A DNA stretch of 64,000 bases from JAAYTY01 sp964569245 (GTDB lineage: Bacteria; Fermentibacterota; Fermentibacteria; Fermentibacterales; Fermentibacteraceae). Location: NCBI GenBank assembly GCA_964569245.1, contig CAZMTK010000004.1, positions 124,001-188,000 on the forward strand, written 5' to 3'. Made by a program: the position numbers and the translations under genes. The notes below the pieces were generated by a model. It was not told the DNA's origin. It saw nothing but the letters and a program-made list of their open reading frames with translations, and made no database searches. Of this stretch, positions 33,323-43,236 are shown in pieces; positions within the stretch are counted from its first letter, which is position 1; the number at the start of each line of letters is the position of its first letter.

Positions 33323-34030
33323 TCAGAAGAGGCCCAGGAAATCCACCGCGAGGGTCCTGTAGGCATCCCCCCCGGCTTCGAGCATGTCACGGAACTGGAG
33401 GGAGATCCTCACCTGCCCGAAGCTCTCCCAGAAGAGCTCTGCGTTCAGAAAGCCTCCCGTCTCGTCGAACCTCGCCGAGTCGGCCTCGTTCGTCGCCGGA
33501 TCCCAGTCCAGAGCCGCGCCGAAGCCAGCGGGCAGGGACGCATCCACTCCTGCGAAGCAGCCCGCGTGGTCGGGGTCGTCGAACGAGACGCACGCTCCGG
33601 CATGCGCTGCAAGATCGCCGACGGGAGTGCCCCAGTTCCTGCTGCCGACGAGGTAGATGCCCCTCGAAAGGCGCGAGTAGTCGCCTCCGGAGCGGACTGG
33701 CTCCCGCTCGTTGTCGAAGCCCAGTGCCAGCGCCGGGAAGCCCTCGCTCTCGTCGAGGAACCTGAACCTAGCCTTGAGAGAGATCTCGTCGAACCAGTCG
33801 GGCTCGCTCATCCCGGTCACGTCATGACCCCCGTATCCCATCCCGGCCATGAGCCTGGGGACTATGCCCGCGCAGACGGCGAACCTCAGCCCGTCCGACG
33901 GGAAGGTGGACAGGGTGATGTAGTAGGTCCTTGGAGCGACCAGGCCCGCAGTCGGCTGCTCGACCACGCGCATGAGCTCGCCGCAGGCGGCGCACGCCGC
34001 CATCGAGAGCAGAACCGGCAACGGCTTCAT
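33323..34030 (-). CDS. YjbH-like outer-membrane beta-strand protein
   Basis: This 235-residue protein has an N-terminal export signal (MKPLPVLLSMAACAAC), possibly a lipobox. The body has amphipathic strands such as ISLKARFRFLDESEGFPALA, LSRGIYLVGSRNWG and VRISLQFRDML, as in YjbH/YbjH-type putative outer-membrane barrel proteins. Its ATG lies one base after the dnaE stop (TGA-G-ATG), so it is translated with dnaE even though the roles are unrelated. Confidence 0.55.
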   Translation of the reverse strand: MKPLPVLLSMAACAACGELMRVVEQPTAGLVAPRTYYITLSTFPSDGLRFAVCAGIVPRLMAGMGYGGHDVTGMSEPDWFDEISLKARFRFLDESEGFPALALGFDNEREPVRSGGDYSRLSRGIYLVGSRNWGTPVGDLAAHAGACVSFDDPDHAGCFAGVDASLPAGFGAALDWDPATNEADSARFDETGGFLNAELFWESFGQVRISLQFRDMLEAGGDAYRTLAVDFLGLF

Positions 34031-34031
34031 C

Positions 34032-37000
34032 TCATGCCCCCGTCCCCGCTGCGAGTTTCACCGCGTCGCTGCCGAGTATGTCTCTGAGCCCGGCCAGAAG
34101 GGAGTCGTCCGGCGCTATCCTTATGCTGCGCGAAACTGCGCGTACCCTCCACCCGGAGTCGTTGAGGATCTCGATCGTGAGCCGCCCCCTCCCCGGCCGC
34201 GACCTCAGGAGATCCAGGGTCTTCTCCAGTCCGGCCTGGTCTATCGCGCCTGGCACCAGCCTGAGCACCACTCCTGCATTGTAGCGTCGCCTGGCCTCCT
34301 CTATCGGGCAGACCGACGTGAGAGAGAGCCGCCTCTCGTCGCGTCTCTGGGTCACCTCCCCTTCGACCATCACGAACACGCCCGCCTCCAGGAGATCCCT
34401 GTGAGCCTGAAGGACCTCGCTGAAGGCAATCACCTCCGTGGATCCGGACCTGCCCTCGATCACGACGAAGGCCATGTTCCCGTTCCTCGTGGGAATCTCC
34501 CTCCTGGAGGCGACTACGCCGGCCATCCTTATCCGCCTCCTGTCGAGGGGCAGCTCGGCACCCGGCTCCACGTCCGCGAGAGCGGTGACATCCTCGGAAT
34601 AGTCGTCCATTGGATGCCCCGAGAGGTAGAACCCCAGCAGCGACTTCTCCAGGTTCAATCTCGCCGAGCAGCTCATCTCGGGCACTTCGGGCAGCTCGGG
34701 CTCCGCCTCCTGCGCCTCGCCGTCGGGCTGAACCGGCCCCGAGAAGAGGGACATCTGCCCCGCCTCCCTGTGCAGCCTGGCCCTGGCGCCGTACTCGGAG
34801 GCCGACTCGATGGCGGCGCAGACCCGGGATCTGGAGCCGGCGAGGCAGTCCAGCGCCCCGGCACCGGCCAGCGACTCGAGAACCCTTCGGTTCACCTGGG
34901 ACTGGTCGATCCTTGCGCAGAGGTCGAAGAGGCTCCTGTACGGCCCGTTCGAGAGCCTCTCCCGGACGATCTCGCCGCAGGGGCCTTCGCCCACGTTCCT
35001 TATGGCTGACAGCGCGTAGACTACGCTGCCATCCTCGCCGACCTCGAAAAGGGTTCCGCTGCGGTTCACAGACGGGGGATGAACCTCCAGCCCGAGCCTC
35101 CGGCACTCCTCCACCAGAACGGTCAGCTTCTCGATGTTCCCTATCTCGCTGTTCATGGAAGCGACTAGGAACTCCGCAGGGTGGTGCGCCTTCAGCCAGG
35201 CGGTCCTGTATGCGAGCATGGCGTAGCTGACGGCGTGAGCCTTGTTGAAGCCGTATCCGGCGAACTTCTCTATCTGCTCCCAGATCTGGGATGCGATCTC
35301 CTTCGACACGCCCCTGCCCAGGGCGCCCTCGACGAAGCGCTCCCTCTGCGTGGCCATGGCGGCGGGATTCTTCTTGGACATGGCCTTCCTGAGGGTGTCC
35401 GCCTCGGACATGCTCATCCCGGCCAGCCTGTTCGCGATTGCCATCACCTGCTCCTGGTAGATCATCACCCCGTAGGTCTCGGAAAGAATCTCCTCCAGGT
35501 CGGGATGGAGGTACTTCACCTTGAAGCCCCCGCCCCTCTCTATCGCGTGCTTGTTCTGTGCGTAGAGCTCTATCATCTGCATGGGGCCGGGCCTGAACAT
35601 CGCCACGGCCGCGGTGATGTCCCTGAAGTCGTCCACTCCGATCCGCCTGAGCGCATCCCTCATGCCGGAGCTCTCGAGCTGGAACACCGCGGTCGTGTCG
35701 CCCTCCGAGAGCATTGCCAGGGTTTCGGTGTCGTCGAGAGGAAGTCTGTCCAGCCCGAGATCGACGCCCTTCCGCCTTATCAGGGACTCCGCCTGCTGAA
35801 GCACGGTGACCGTCCGCAGGCCCAGGACGTCGAGCTTGAGGAGGCCGACCCTGTCGAGGCTCTTCATCTCGTACTGGGTCGTGATCCCCTCCTTCTGCCT
35901 GCAGAGGGGAACGAAGTCCGAGAGATCGCCGGGGGCGATTATCACGCCTGCAGCATGGATGGACGTGTTCCTCGCGATGTTCTCCAGAACCTCGCAGTGC
36001 CTGGCAAGCTCGGCGAAGCCATTGCTGGCGGCGACCATGGACGAGAGCCTCTGGCTGCCTCCTATGATGCTTCGTATGGAGGCTTCGTCGCCCTCGTGGT
36101 CCTGCTGGGCCTGGTCGAGCAGCTTCGTGAACCTGTCCACTTCGTCGAGGGGGAGTCCCAGGGCGCGGCCTACGTCCCTCGCGGCGAGCTTGGCCTTCAT
36201 CCTGTTGAACGTGACGATCTGGCAGACGTTGCTCCTGCCGTAGAGTTCGACCAGGTGCTCTATGACCTCGGGTCTCCTGTTGAAGCAGAAGTCGAGGTCG
36301 ATGTCGGGGAGCTCCCTGCGGGACGGGTTCAGGAAACGCTCGAAGCTCAGCCCGTGCTCCAGCGGATTGATGTCCGTGATGCCGGTCGCGTAGGAGACCA
36401 GGCTCCCCGCTGCGGATCCCCTGCCGGGGCCCATCGCTATCCCGCGCGACCGTGCCCAGCTCCTGAGCTCCGATACGATGAGGAAGTACCCGGGAAAACC
36501 GGCCTCGGAGATTGCGGCCAGCTCGAGGCAGAGGCGCTCCTCCTCTGCGGCGGAGAGATCCCTGCCGAGCCTGGAGCGAAGGCCTTCCCGGGCTGCCGAA
36601 GCCAGGGCGGAATCCATCGACTGGCCCTCGGGCAGGGGGAACCTCGGGAGCAGGGTCTCCCCCCTCCCGAGCCTGAACTCGCACATCTCGGCGATCTTCA
36701 CGGTGTTCTCGAGGCTCGCCGGCAGCCATTCGAAGAGCCTGGACATCTCCAGCGGGCTCTTCACGTAGAACTCGTCGGTCCCGAATCTCATCCGACCCGG
36801 GTCGTCCATCCGCTTGTTGGTCTGTACGCAGAGAAGGATGTCGTGGGATGAGGCGTGCGACCGCTCGAGGTAGTGGGCGTCGTTGGTGGCAGCCACGAGT
36901 GCTCCGGTCCTCTCGGCGAGGGCGGCTGCGGCGTGGATTATCCTCCTTTCCTCGGGCAGACCGTGATCCATCAGCTCGACGAAGTACCTCTCCCTGCCCA

Positions 37001-37508
37001 CCAGGTCGGTGTAGAAGCGGACAGCCTCCTCTGCCGCGGCCTCGTCGCCCTTCGAGAGGTGCTGAGCCACCTCCCCCTGCAGGCAGGCGGAGCCTATCGC
37101 CAGCCCTCTGCAGTGTGCGGCGAGGACTTCCCTGTCTATCCTCGGCTTGTAGTGGAGCCCCTCGAGATATCCGATCGAGGAGAGCCTGCAGAGGTTGCGG
37201 TATCCCTCCTCGTCGAGCGCCAGGAGGGTCAGGTGGTAGTAGCCGGGCCTGCCGGGCGCTGCGGTCCTGCTGGACATGCCTGCGGGAGCCAGGTAGGCCT
37301 CCATCCCGATCATCGGTCTGAGGCCGGCGCCGGAGAGGGCGTCGTAGAACTCGATCGCGCCGAAGAGGCTTCCGTGGTCGGTCACCGCCGCGGCCTCGAT
37401 GCCGTGCCTCTCCATGTAGGCAGCCAGGTCGGCGGCTCTGATGCAGCCGTCGAGCAGGCTGTATTCGGAATGGAGATGCAGGTGAGCGAATCGGGGGCGG
37501 GACGACAT
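34032..37508 (-). CDS. dnaE: DNA polymerase III alpha subunit
   Basis: This is a 1158-residue replicative polymerase. An N-terminal PHP domain (FAHLHLHSEYSLLDG, VTDHGSLFGA) is followed by the palm with the catalytic aspartates in ELPDIDLDFCFNRR, then VTFNRMKAKLAARDVGRALG, a helix-hairpin-helix region and an OB-fold near residue 1000 (IRMAGVVASRREIPTRNGN). The length is typical of DnaE1. The binding site before ATG 37508 is weak, which suggests coupling to the membrane-protein gene 9 nt upstream. Confidence 0.97.
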   Translation of the reverse strand: MSSRPRFAHLHLHSEYSLLDGCIRAADLAAYMERHGIEAAAVTDHGSLFGAIEFYDALSGAGLRPMIGMEAYLAPAGMSSRTAAPGRPGYYHLTLLALDEEGYRNLCRLSSIGYLEGLHYKPRIDREVLAAHCRGLAIGSACLQGEVAQHLSKGDEAAAEEAVRFYTDLVGRERYFVELMDHGLPEERRIIHAAAALAERTGALVAATNDAHYLERSHASSHDILLCVQTNKRMDDPGRMRFGTDEFYVKSPLEMSRLFEWLPASLENTVKIAEMCEFRLGRGETLLPRFPLPEGQSMDSALASAAREGLRSRLGRDLSAAEEERLCLELAAISEAGFPGYFLIVSELRSWARSRGIAMGPGRGSAAGSLVSYATGITDINPLEHGLSFERFLNPSRRELPDIDLDFCFNRRPEVIEHLVELYGRSNVCQIVTFNRMKAKLAARDVGRALGLPLDEVDRFTKLLDQAQQDHEGDEASIRSIIGGSQRLSSMVAASNGFAELARHCEVLENIARNTSIHAAGVIIAPGDLSDFVPLCRQKEGITTQYEMKSLDRVGLLKLDVLGLRTVTVLQQAESLIRRKGVDLGLDRLPLDDTETLAMLSEGDTTAVFQLESSGMRDALRRIGVDDFRDITAAVAMFRPGPMQMIELYAQNKHAIERGGGFKVKYLHPDLEEILSETYGVMIYQEQVMAIANRLAGMSMSEADTLRKAMSKKNPAAMATQRERFVEGALGRGVSKEIASQIWEQIEKFAGYGFNKAHAVSYAMLAYRTAWLKAHHPAEFLVASMNSEIGNIEKLTVLVEECRRLGLEVHPPSVNRSGTLFEVGEDGSVVYALSAIRNVGEGPCGEIVRERLSNGPYRSLFDLCARIDQSQVNRRVLESLAGAGALDCLAGSRSRVCAAIESASEYGARARLHREAGQMSLFSGPVQPDGEAQEAEPELPEVPEMSCSARLNLEKSLLGFYLSGHPMDDYSEDVTALADVEPGAELPLDRRRIRMAGVVASRREIPTRNGNMAFVVIEGRSGSTEVIAFSEVLQAHRDLLEAGVFVMVEGEVTQRRDERRLSLTSVCPIEEARRRYNAGVVLRLVPGAIDQAGLEKTLDLLRSRPGRGRLTIEILNDSGWRVRAVSRSIRIAPDDSLLAGLRDILGSDAVKLAAGTGA

Positions 37509-37517
37509 TACGGGCGG

Positions 37518-38672
37518 TCAGCCTTCCCCGCCCTGCCCGCAGGCTTCCTGGGCTTCACCTGCCCCGCGAGAGGACTCGTCGGCGGAACCGTAGAGCCTCT
37601 GGAACTCCCTGAAGTCCTCTTCGTCGGCCCTCGCGAGCAGATCCTCGCCGTCCTTTCGCCTGCGGATGCAGACATAGATGAGCGTCCAGGCGGAGCTGCA
37701 CGAGGAGAGCCAGTAGGAGAGGGAGACGAGCACTATCGCGGCTCCGGCAAGCGCCGCGACCGCTCCGGCAGGCCCGGGGAACGGGTCGGTGCCGCCGGCC
37801 AGGCCCAGTACATCGAAGGAGACGGCGAATCTTCCAGCGAGCTCAGGCGCCACTACCTGCAGACCGCCGGCGAGCGCGCCTGCGGGATTGCGCCCGAGGC
37901 CCATGCCTGCGGCCCATCCAAGGAAACCTGCGGCCGCGGAGCAGAACGACAGGAAGACCGCCATGGCGGCAGCCCTGGTCACCAGCGCCAGCAGGAAGTA
38001 GAGGGCCACTCTCCATGGCTGGGAGGTGATGGTGGAGAAGAGCTCGAATATCGTCTCGTATGTGTCGCCCTTCGTCGAGGCGACGATGGCGGGAACGAGG
38101 AAGAACGACAGCGCGAGCGCCACTGCAGCGAGCACGCAGAGGAGCGACAGCCCCCATGCGGGCACGGCGAGGAGACCGAAGATCACCGGTCCTGCTGAAG
38201 GTATCCTCGTCAGCAGCCCGAGCACCGCTCCGCAGAGCACCGCGACAGCGAGAGCGACAAGCAGGGCGGCGGGAACCGCCGCAAGCGGCTTCCAGTGCCC
38301 TCTAGAGAACTTCCGCGCGTCGCGTCCCGAGTAGAAGTCGTCGCCCCTGAGCTGTTCGAAGGTCATCCTGGCGACCTCCAGGAAGGCCCTCATCTGTATG
38401 CCGACGATCGTCAGAAGTCCTATGCAGAGAATCCCCACAGCCTGCCAGGACATCCAGAACACGCCGGACGGCAGTGGAAGAAGCCTTCCCGACTCCCACC
38501 TCGCTCCCAGTCCTGCGGGATCTGCCGCCAGAAAGCCCAGGTAGACTGCAGCGGCCCAGACCGCCCAGGAGAGGGCGGAGGCCTTGAAGAACGCCCAGAT
38601 CTTCCTGCCGCTCAGCCCGAGCCTCGCGGCGGACGGGATGTCCCTAGCGTCGAAGTGCAGGTCTCTCTTCAT
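37518..38672 (-). CDS. Polytopic membrane protein of unknown function
   Basis: This 384-residue protein has about seven hydrophobic segments. Near residue 110 it reads RMTFEQLRGDDFYSGRDARK, and further on ASTKGDTYETIFELFSTITSQPWR, a pattern seen in uncharacterised membrane proteins with DUF-type annotation. The charged C-terminal tail is probably cytosolic. GGGAGG lies 8 nt before ATG 38672, and the gene overlaps the end of comF by 29 bp. Confidence 0.7.
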   Translation of the reverse strand: MKRDLHFDARDIPSAARLGLSGRKIWAFFKASALSWAVWAAAVYLGFLAADPAGLGARWESGRLLPLPSGVFWMSWQAVGILCIGLLTIVGIQMRAFLEVARMTFEQLRGDDFYSGRDARKFSRGHWKPLAAVPAALLVALAVAVLCGAVLGLLTRIPSAGPVIFGLLAVPAWGLSLLCVLAAVALALSFFLVPAIVASTKGDTYETIFELFSTITSQPWRVALYFLLALVTRAAAMAVFLSFCSAAAGFLGWAAGMGLGRNPAGALAGGLQVVAPELAGRFAVSFDVLGLAGGTDPFPGPAGAVAALAGAAIVLVSLSYWLSSCSSAWTLIYVCIRRRKDGEDLLARADEEDFREFQRLYGSADESSRGAGEAQEACGQGGEG

Positions 38673-39402
38673 CAGGAAATCCTCCCGTGTCCCGGCGGTA
38701 CGGGGCGATGATAGCATCGGAGACCGCGCTCCGGTAGGTCAGGGTGATGCCGGCGTGAGGCGCTGCCGAGGCTTCCGCGAGAGCCTTCGCTGCGTTGTCC
38801 ATGCTGCTCCCGGTGGTGACGACGTCGTCGAGCAGCCAGATGCGCCCGGCGCAGGGTGGCAGGCGGCGGACACGGAAGGCCCCCTCCATGTTCTTCCGCC
38901 TCTCGGCCCCTGTGAGACCCACCTGCGGAGGTCTGTCCTCCCTCTCCAGCAGGCAGGCCGTGCGCGCTCCGGTGAGCCGGGCCAGGGCGGATGCCATGAG
39001 AGCTGACTGGTTGTACCCCCGCTCCCTCGCCCTCCGGCGGCCGAGGGGCAGAGGGACGATGAGGTCGCCCCTGCCGGGGAGCTCTCCGGGGCTGCCGGCC
39101 ATCAGCCTGGCGGCCTCCCTGGCGAGAGGTCTTCTTCCCTCGAACTTCAGCCCGATCAGTATGTCCCGGGGCGAGCCGCAGTGCAGGAAGGGGCTGTGGA
39201 CGGGGATGCCGGAGCCGGGAATGCCGTCGAGGACCGGATTTCCGCTGCCGCTCCAGTGGGGCAGGGGATTGGGATGGATTCTCAGCCGGCACCAGGCGCA
39301 CAGGCCGCGCTCGGATCCGGCGGCTCCGCATGCCGGGCACCTCGGGACGGCGGCAAGGCCGATTATCCCCTCGAGAGCGCGTCCCGGGACTCCGCGAAGC
39401 AA
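38644..39402 (-). CDS. comF: ComF-family phosphoribosyltransferase-like protein
   Basis: This 252-residue protein has an N-terminal zinc finger (CPACGAAG...LCAWC) followed by a phosphoribosyltransferase fold with RERGYNQSALMA and the PRPP loop IWLLDDVVTTGSSM. ComF proteins act in DNA uptake, and relatives occur in non-competent bacteria. The start is TTG 39402, directly adjacent to the lgt stop (TAG-TTG), so it depends on translational coupling. No other competence genes are in the window. Confidence 0.85.
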   Translation of the reverse strand: MLRGVPGRALEGIIGLAAVPRCPACGAAGSERGLCAWCRLRIHPNPLPHWSGSGNPVLDGIPGSGIPVHSPFLHCGSPRDILIGLKFEGRRPLAREAARLMAGSPGELPGRGDLIVPLPLGRRRARERGYNQSALMASALARLTGARTACLLEREDRPPQVGLTGAERRKNMEGAFRVRRLPPCAGRIWLLDDVVTTGSSMDNAAKALAEASAAPHAGITLTYRSAVSDAIIAPYRRDTGGFPDEERPALRR

Positions 39403-40233
39403 CTAGCCGCAGGTTCCGGCGGCTCGACCGGCTGACGCGGATCGCCGGCTCAGGACGATTCCCAGAACGACGACCGATGCCACCATGAGCAGGCTGATGA
39501 GCTGGTTGTCAGTGATGCCGGCGCGATGCGCGAAGACGCTGTATCCCAGAATCTCGTTGGTGGCGTGGTCGAAGTGCCTGAACTCCTCCAGTCCGAATCG
39601 GGATGCCCCGTACAGGGACATGAAGAGGCAGAAGGAGAAGCCGGGGAAGTGGGGCCTCCTGTCGGCAAGGAGGACGACGACGAGGAGATAGAGGCCCTTC
39701 AGGGAGCCGTAGAGCTGGGTCGGGTGCAGGCGGGCTGCGCCGTAGGCGGTCCATGGGAGGGAGCCTTCCGGGAAGGACACTCCGAGGGGGCAGCTGGTCT
39801 CGCTGCCGAAGCAGCAGCCGTTGAGGAAGCACCCGATCCTCGTGATGAGGATGCCGAGCGCGAATGCGGGGATGCATGCGTCTGCCAGGCTCCAGAGAGG
39901 CCACCTTCTCCGCCGGACAGCCACGATCCCTATCGCGACGGCGGCTATCACTCCGCCGAGCATGCTGAGCCCGTAGAGGCCTTTCCAGATGGCGATCGTG
40001 TCGAGCCAGCGGCCGCTGAACTCCGAAACGTGCGTGGCGACATAGAAGAGCCTCGAGCCGGCTATTGCGCCGATCATCACCCAGACTGCGAGATCCGCGA
40101 CATCCGACGGCGGAATGCCCAGCTTCCTCGCCCTCGATGCAGCGAGCTTCACGCCGAGCAGGAACGACAGCGCGAGAGCGACGCCGTAGCTGTTGATTGG
40201 CAGCGAGCCTATCCTGAACAGGACCGGGAACAT
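39403..40233 (-). CDS. lgt: Prolipoprotein diacylglyceryl transferase
   Basis: This 276-residue membrane enzyme lipidates prolipoproteins. Family motifs include INSYGVALALSF, MIGAIAGSRLFYV, ITRIGCFLNGCCFGS and LHPTQLYGS. A cysteine-bearing GCFLNGCCFG replaces the common GRxGNF pattern, as in a known subset of Lgt-like proteins. GGAGG lies 5 nt before ATG 40233. It works upstream of LspA in lipoprotein maturation. Confidence 0.9.
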   Translation of the reverse strand: MFPVLFRIGSLPINSYGVALALSFLLGVKLAASRARKLGIPPSDVADLAVWVMIGAIAGSRLFYVATHVSEFSGRWLDTIAIWKGLYGLSMLGGVIAAVAIGIVAVRRRRWPLWSLADACIPAFALGILITRIGCFLNGCCFGSETSCPLGVSFPEGSLPWTAYGAARLHPTQLYGSLKGLYLLVVVLLADRRPHFPGFSFCLFMSLYGASRFGLEEFRHFDHATNEILGYSVFAHRAGITDNQLISLLMVASVVVLGIVLSRRSASAGRAAGTCG

Positions 40234-40324
40234 GAGCACCTCCGAGGGAGACCCGCTTCTTCGACCGGGCTGATATAGACGAGGATCCCGTCCCGGGCAA
40301 GGAGCACGTCACGGCGCAGGTCTC

Positions 40325-41521
40325 CTAGAACACCTTCCAGTTGATGGACGCGTTCAGCCCGAGTCCGGCCAGGATCATCGCCATGGCCGTCTGGCTCCCT
40401 CCGTAGCTCACCAGGACGAGGGGTATGCCGGTGACCGGCATGACTCCGATGGTCATGCCCACGTTCACTGCGAGGTGTATTGCGAAGTACGATGCCGTCC
40501 CGGCAGCGAGAAGGGAGTAGAAGGGGCTCGCGCATCGAGCGGCGGTGCGGATGAGCCTGAACAGGAGGACTCCGAAGGCGGCCAGCAGAAGCATGGCGCC
40601 TGCGAATCCGGTCTCCTCGGCCCATACGGAGAAAGCGAAATCGGTGTGCCTGGCCGGCAGGAACGCGAGGCTCTTCTGCGCGCCCTGGAGGTATCCCTGT
40701 CCCCAAAGGCCGCCGGAGCCGATTGCGACTTCCGACTGGATGATGTTCCACCCGGCTCCCTGTGGATCGGAGGAAGGGTTCAGGAAGGTCGTGAGCCTCT
40801 CCTGCTGGTACGGCCTCAGGAGCCCCCACGCGACAGGCGTGAGGGCGGCGACCAGGGTGTTGCCGGCGAGGACGAGCACCCAGATGCCCAGCCCGGCTCT
40901 TCTCCGCAGGAGTATCAGCACCAGGACCCCTGTGAAAACAGCCCAGTAGGCGAGCCGCATGGAGCTCAGCGCAGCGAATACCGGGCTGACGAGCAGGAAG
41001 ATCCAGTCCGGGCCGTAGCCCGCCCACCAGGTCATCATGAGGAGTATCAGAAGCATTGCAGCCGCAGTCCCGAGGTCGGGCTGGACCCAGGTGAGCACGA
41101 AGGCGGGCGTGAATCCTGCGAAGACCAGGAAGTGACCGTACTTCCTCGGCCTGGCCTCGAGGTCGGCGAAGGCGCGGGCAGCGGCAATGACAACCGCGAC
41201 CTTCGCCAGCTCGCTGGCCTGGAATCTCAGAGGGCCCGCGGCCAGCCACCTCCCCGCCGGGCCGCTGCCGATGAGGGCTGTCAGGATCAGGAGCAGGCAG
41301 GCGGCTGCATAGATCGCATAGGCGAGTTCCTCCATCGCCCTGAGATTGACCCTGGCAGATAGGAAGAAGCCCAGCGAACCCGCCAGAACCCATGCCACCT
41401 GCTTGGGGAAGACGAGCTCCGAAGTCACGGCGCGCGAGGCGGAGAACACAGACAGGAGGCCGATTCCGACGATTACTGCCAATGCGGCGATGTACGCTGC
41501 GTCGATCCTCTCCCCTGCCAT
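40325..41521 (-). CDS. rodA: Rod-shape SEDS glycosyltransferase
   Basis: This 398-residue polytopic protein has SEDS signatures: ASELAKVAVVIAAA, FVLTWVQPDLGTAA, HTDFAFSVWAEETGFAG and GIPLVLVSYGGSQ. It polymerises peptidoglycan with PBP2 during cell elongation. ATG 41521 shares its A with the mrdA stop (TGATG), with GGAGG 4 nt before. No gene occupies the 91-nt gap downstream to lgt. Confidence 0.95.
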   Translation of the reverse strand: MAGERIDAAYIAALAVIVGIGLLSVFSASRAVTSELVFPKQVAWVLAGSLGFFLSARVNLRAMEELAYAIYAAACLLLILTALIGSGPAGRWLAAGPLRFQASELAKVAVVIAAARAFADLEARPRKYGHFLVFAGFTPAFVLTWVQPDLGTAAAMLLILLMMTWWAGYGPDWIFLLVSPVFAALSSMRLAYWAVFTGVLVLILLRRRAGLGIWVLVLAGNTLVAALTPVAWGLLRPYQQERLTTFLNPSSDPQGAGWNIIQSEVAIGSGGLWGQGYLQGAQKSLAFLPARHTDFAFSVWAEETGFAGAMLLLAAFGVLLFRLIRTAARCASPFYSLLAAGTASYFAIHLAVNVGMTIGVMPVTGIPLVLVSYGGSQTAMAMILAGLGLNASINWKVF

Positions 41522-43236
41522 CACTCCTCCAGGAAGGGCACGAGTATCCTGGAGACCACCGGTGCTGCCACGGCCCCGCCGTGTCCCCCGTGCTCCACCA
41601 CTACGGCGATCGCGAGGGGCCTGGGCTCCCTGGTGAAGCCCACGACCCAGGCGTGGTCTCCGGCCGGGCTCTCCGCAGTGCCGCTCTTACCGAAGAACTC
41701 GAACGGGAGCGACGACAGGGCTCTGAGGGTTCCCTGCCTGCCGTACACGGCCTCTTTCATGCCCTCGACTACCGTTTCGATGTCCCCGGGTTCCAGCGAC
41801 AGCCCGCTGCCCGGCGGCTGTCCCGGCTCGACCTCCCGGACCAGCGTGATTCCAGGCATTCGCCCTTCGGACGCAATGATCCCCGTGACGACGGCCATCT
41901 GCAGAGGCGTCACCAGCAGCTCGCCCTGGCCGATGGAGATGTTGAGGAGGTTTCCGAGGCCCCACCCCTCTTCGCCGTAGAGGCTGTCAAGCGTGCGGGT
42001 GTCGGGCACCAGGCCGGAACTCTCGCCGGGCAGGAAGTCCAGCACGGGGCTTCCGAGGCCGAAGAGACGGGCGAATCCGGCGAGACCGTCCAGGCTGCCC
42101 ATTTGAATCGTCCTGTAGAAATAGACGTCGCAGGATTGGGCGACGGCCTCCACCAATGCGACCCTTCCGTGGGCGGTCCAGCACCCGAAATCATTGCCGC
42201 CCAAACGGTAAGAGCCATAGCAGGGATCGGGCATGTACGACGGGGTCACCAGGTCGTTGTCCAGGAGATAGAGGGCCGTGACGAGCTTGAACACCGAACC
42301 GGGGGGATACCTGGCTCCCCAGGCCCTGCTCAGGAACGGCCTTCCGGGATCGGAGCAGAGGCTGTCCCATGCAGCCCGCGTCATTCCGTCCGACATCGCC
42401 TGCAGGTCGAACACCGGAGTTGACGCGAGACAGAGGATTTCGCCGGTCTCGTAGTCGAGCACGACCGCTGCGCCTGGGGCGTTCTCCGACGAGAGGGCAG
42501 CCACGGCCGTCCTCTGGAGTCCCGCGTCGATGGTCAGGTTGATCGCGCGGCCGGGGACGGGGTCGGCCTCGCCGCCCTCCTGCCCGAACTCGGCGACCTT
42601 CCTTCCCACGGCATCAACGACCTCCCGCCTGTAGCCGGGGGTTCCTGAGAGTATACCGTCCAGGCTGAGCTCCAGCCCGGCTCTCCCCGTCGTAGTCCCT
42701 TCGCCGCTTCCGCTCTCTGTCGAGAGGCCCACGTACCCGATCACGTGGCAGAAGTCCGGCCCGCAGGGATATCTGCGCTGGGGCACGACATCGACCACCA
42801 CTCCGCCGATCCGGTAGAGGTTCTCGGCCAGAGGGCTGATCTCTTCTACGGAGAGGCCTCTGCTTACCCTCTGGGGACGATACGGTCTCGAGGAGCCGCG
42901 CCCGATCCGCGCGAGCAGGGTGTCGGCCGGCATGCCCAGCAGGTCCGACACCACCTGCACGTCTGCAGAGTCGAACTCGTAGGGCACGATCGAGACGACG
43001 AACACCGGCACGTTGTCCGCCAGCACCTCGCCGTTCCGGTCGAAGATCAGGCCCCTCGGGGCCGGCTTCGAGATGATCCTGATGTGGTTCCTCGTGGACA
43101 TGCCCCGGTAGAAGTCGCCGCGCGCTATCTGCAGATGGAACAGCCTGGCGGAGAGTACCGCCAGCATGGCTGTGAAGAGGATCGCGAAGCCGATGTAAGG
43201 CCTCCTCGCAGGCGTTCTGAACGCGAACCTGGTCAA
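41521..43236 (-). CDS. mrdA: Penicillin-binding protein 2 (elongation transpeptidase)
   Basis: This 571-residue class B PBP has an N-terminal membrane anchor (FAILFTAMLAVLSARLF), a dimerisation domain with APRGLIFDRNGEVLADN, and a transpeptidase domain with PPGSVFKL (SxxK), SCD in place of SxN, and KSGTAES (KTG box). The start is TTG 43236, whose TTGA overlaps the mreD stop; GAGGT lies 6-7 nt upstream. It works with RodA and the MreBCD scaffold. Confidence 0.93.
   Translation of the reverse strand: MTRFAFRTPARRPYIGFAILFTAMLAVLSARLFHLQIARGDFYRGMSTRNHIRIISKPAPRGLIFDRNGEVLADNVPVFVVSIVPYEFDSADVQVVSDLLGMPADTLLARIGRGSSRPYRPQRVSRGLSVEEISPLAENLYRIGGVVVDVVPQRRYPCGPDFCHVIGYVGLSTESGSGEGTTTGRAGLELSLDGILSGTPGYRREVVDAVGRKVAEFGQEGGEADPVPGRAINLTIDAGLQRTAVAALSSENAPGAAVVLDYETGEILCLASTPVFDLQAMSDGMTRAAWDSLCSDPGRPFLSRAWGARYPPGSVFKLVTALYLLDNDLVTPSYMPDPCYGSYRLGGNDFGCWTAHGRVALVEAVAQSCDVYFYRTIQMGSLDGLAGFARLFGLGSPVLDFLPGESSGLVPDTRTLDSLYGEEGWGLGNLLNISIGQGELLVTPLQMAVVTGIIASEGRMPGITLVREVEPGQPPGSGLSLEPGDIETVVEGMKEAVYGRQGTLRALSSLPFEFFGKSGTAESPAGDHAWVVGFTREPRPLAIAVVVEHGGHGGAVAAPVVSRILVPFLEE

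Noticed and set aside
34027..36729. A 900-codon open frame inside dnaE on the same strand
   Set aside because: It is out of frame with dnaE, is extremely Arg/Gly/Pro-rich and contains none of the order of a protein; it reflects high GC and codon bias.
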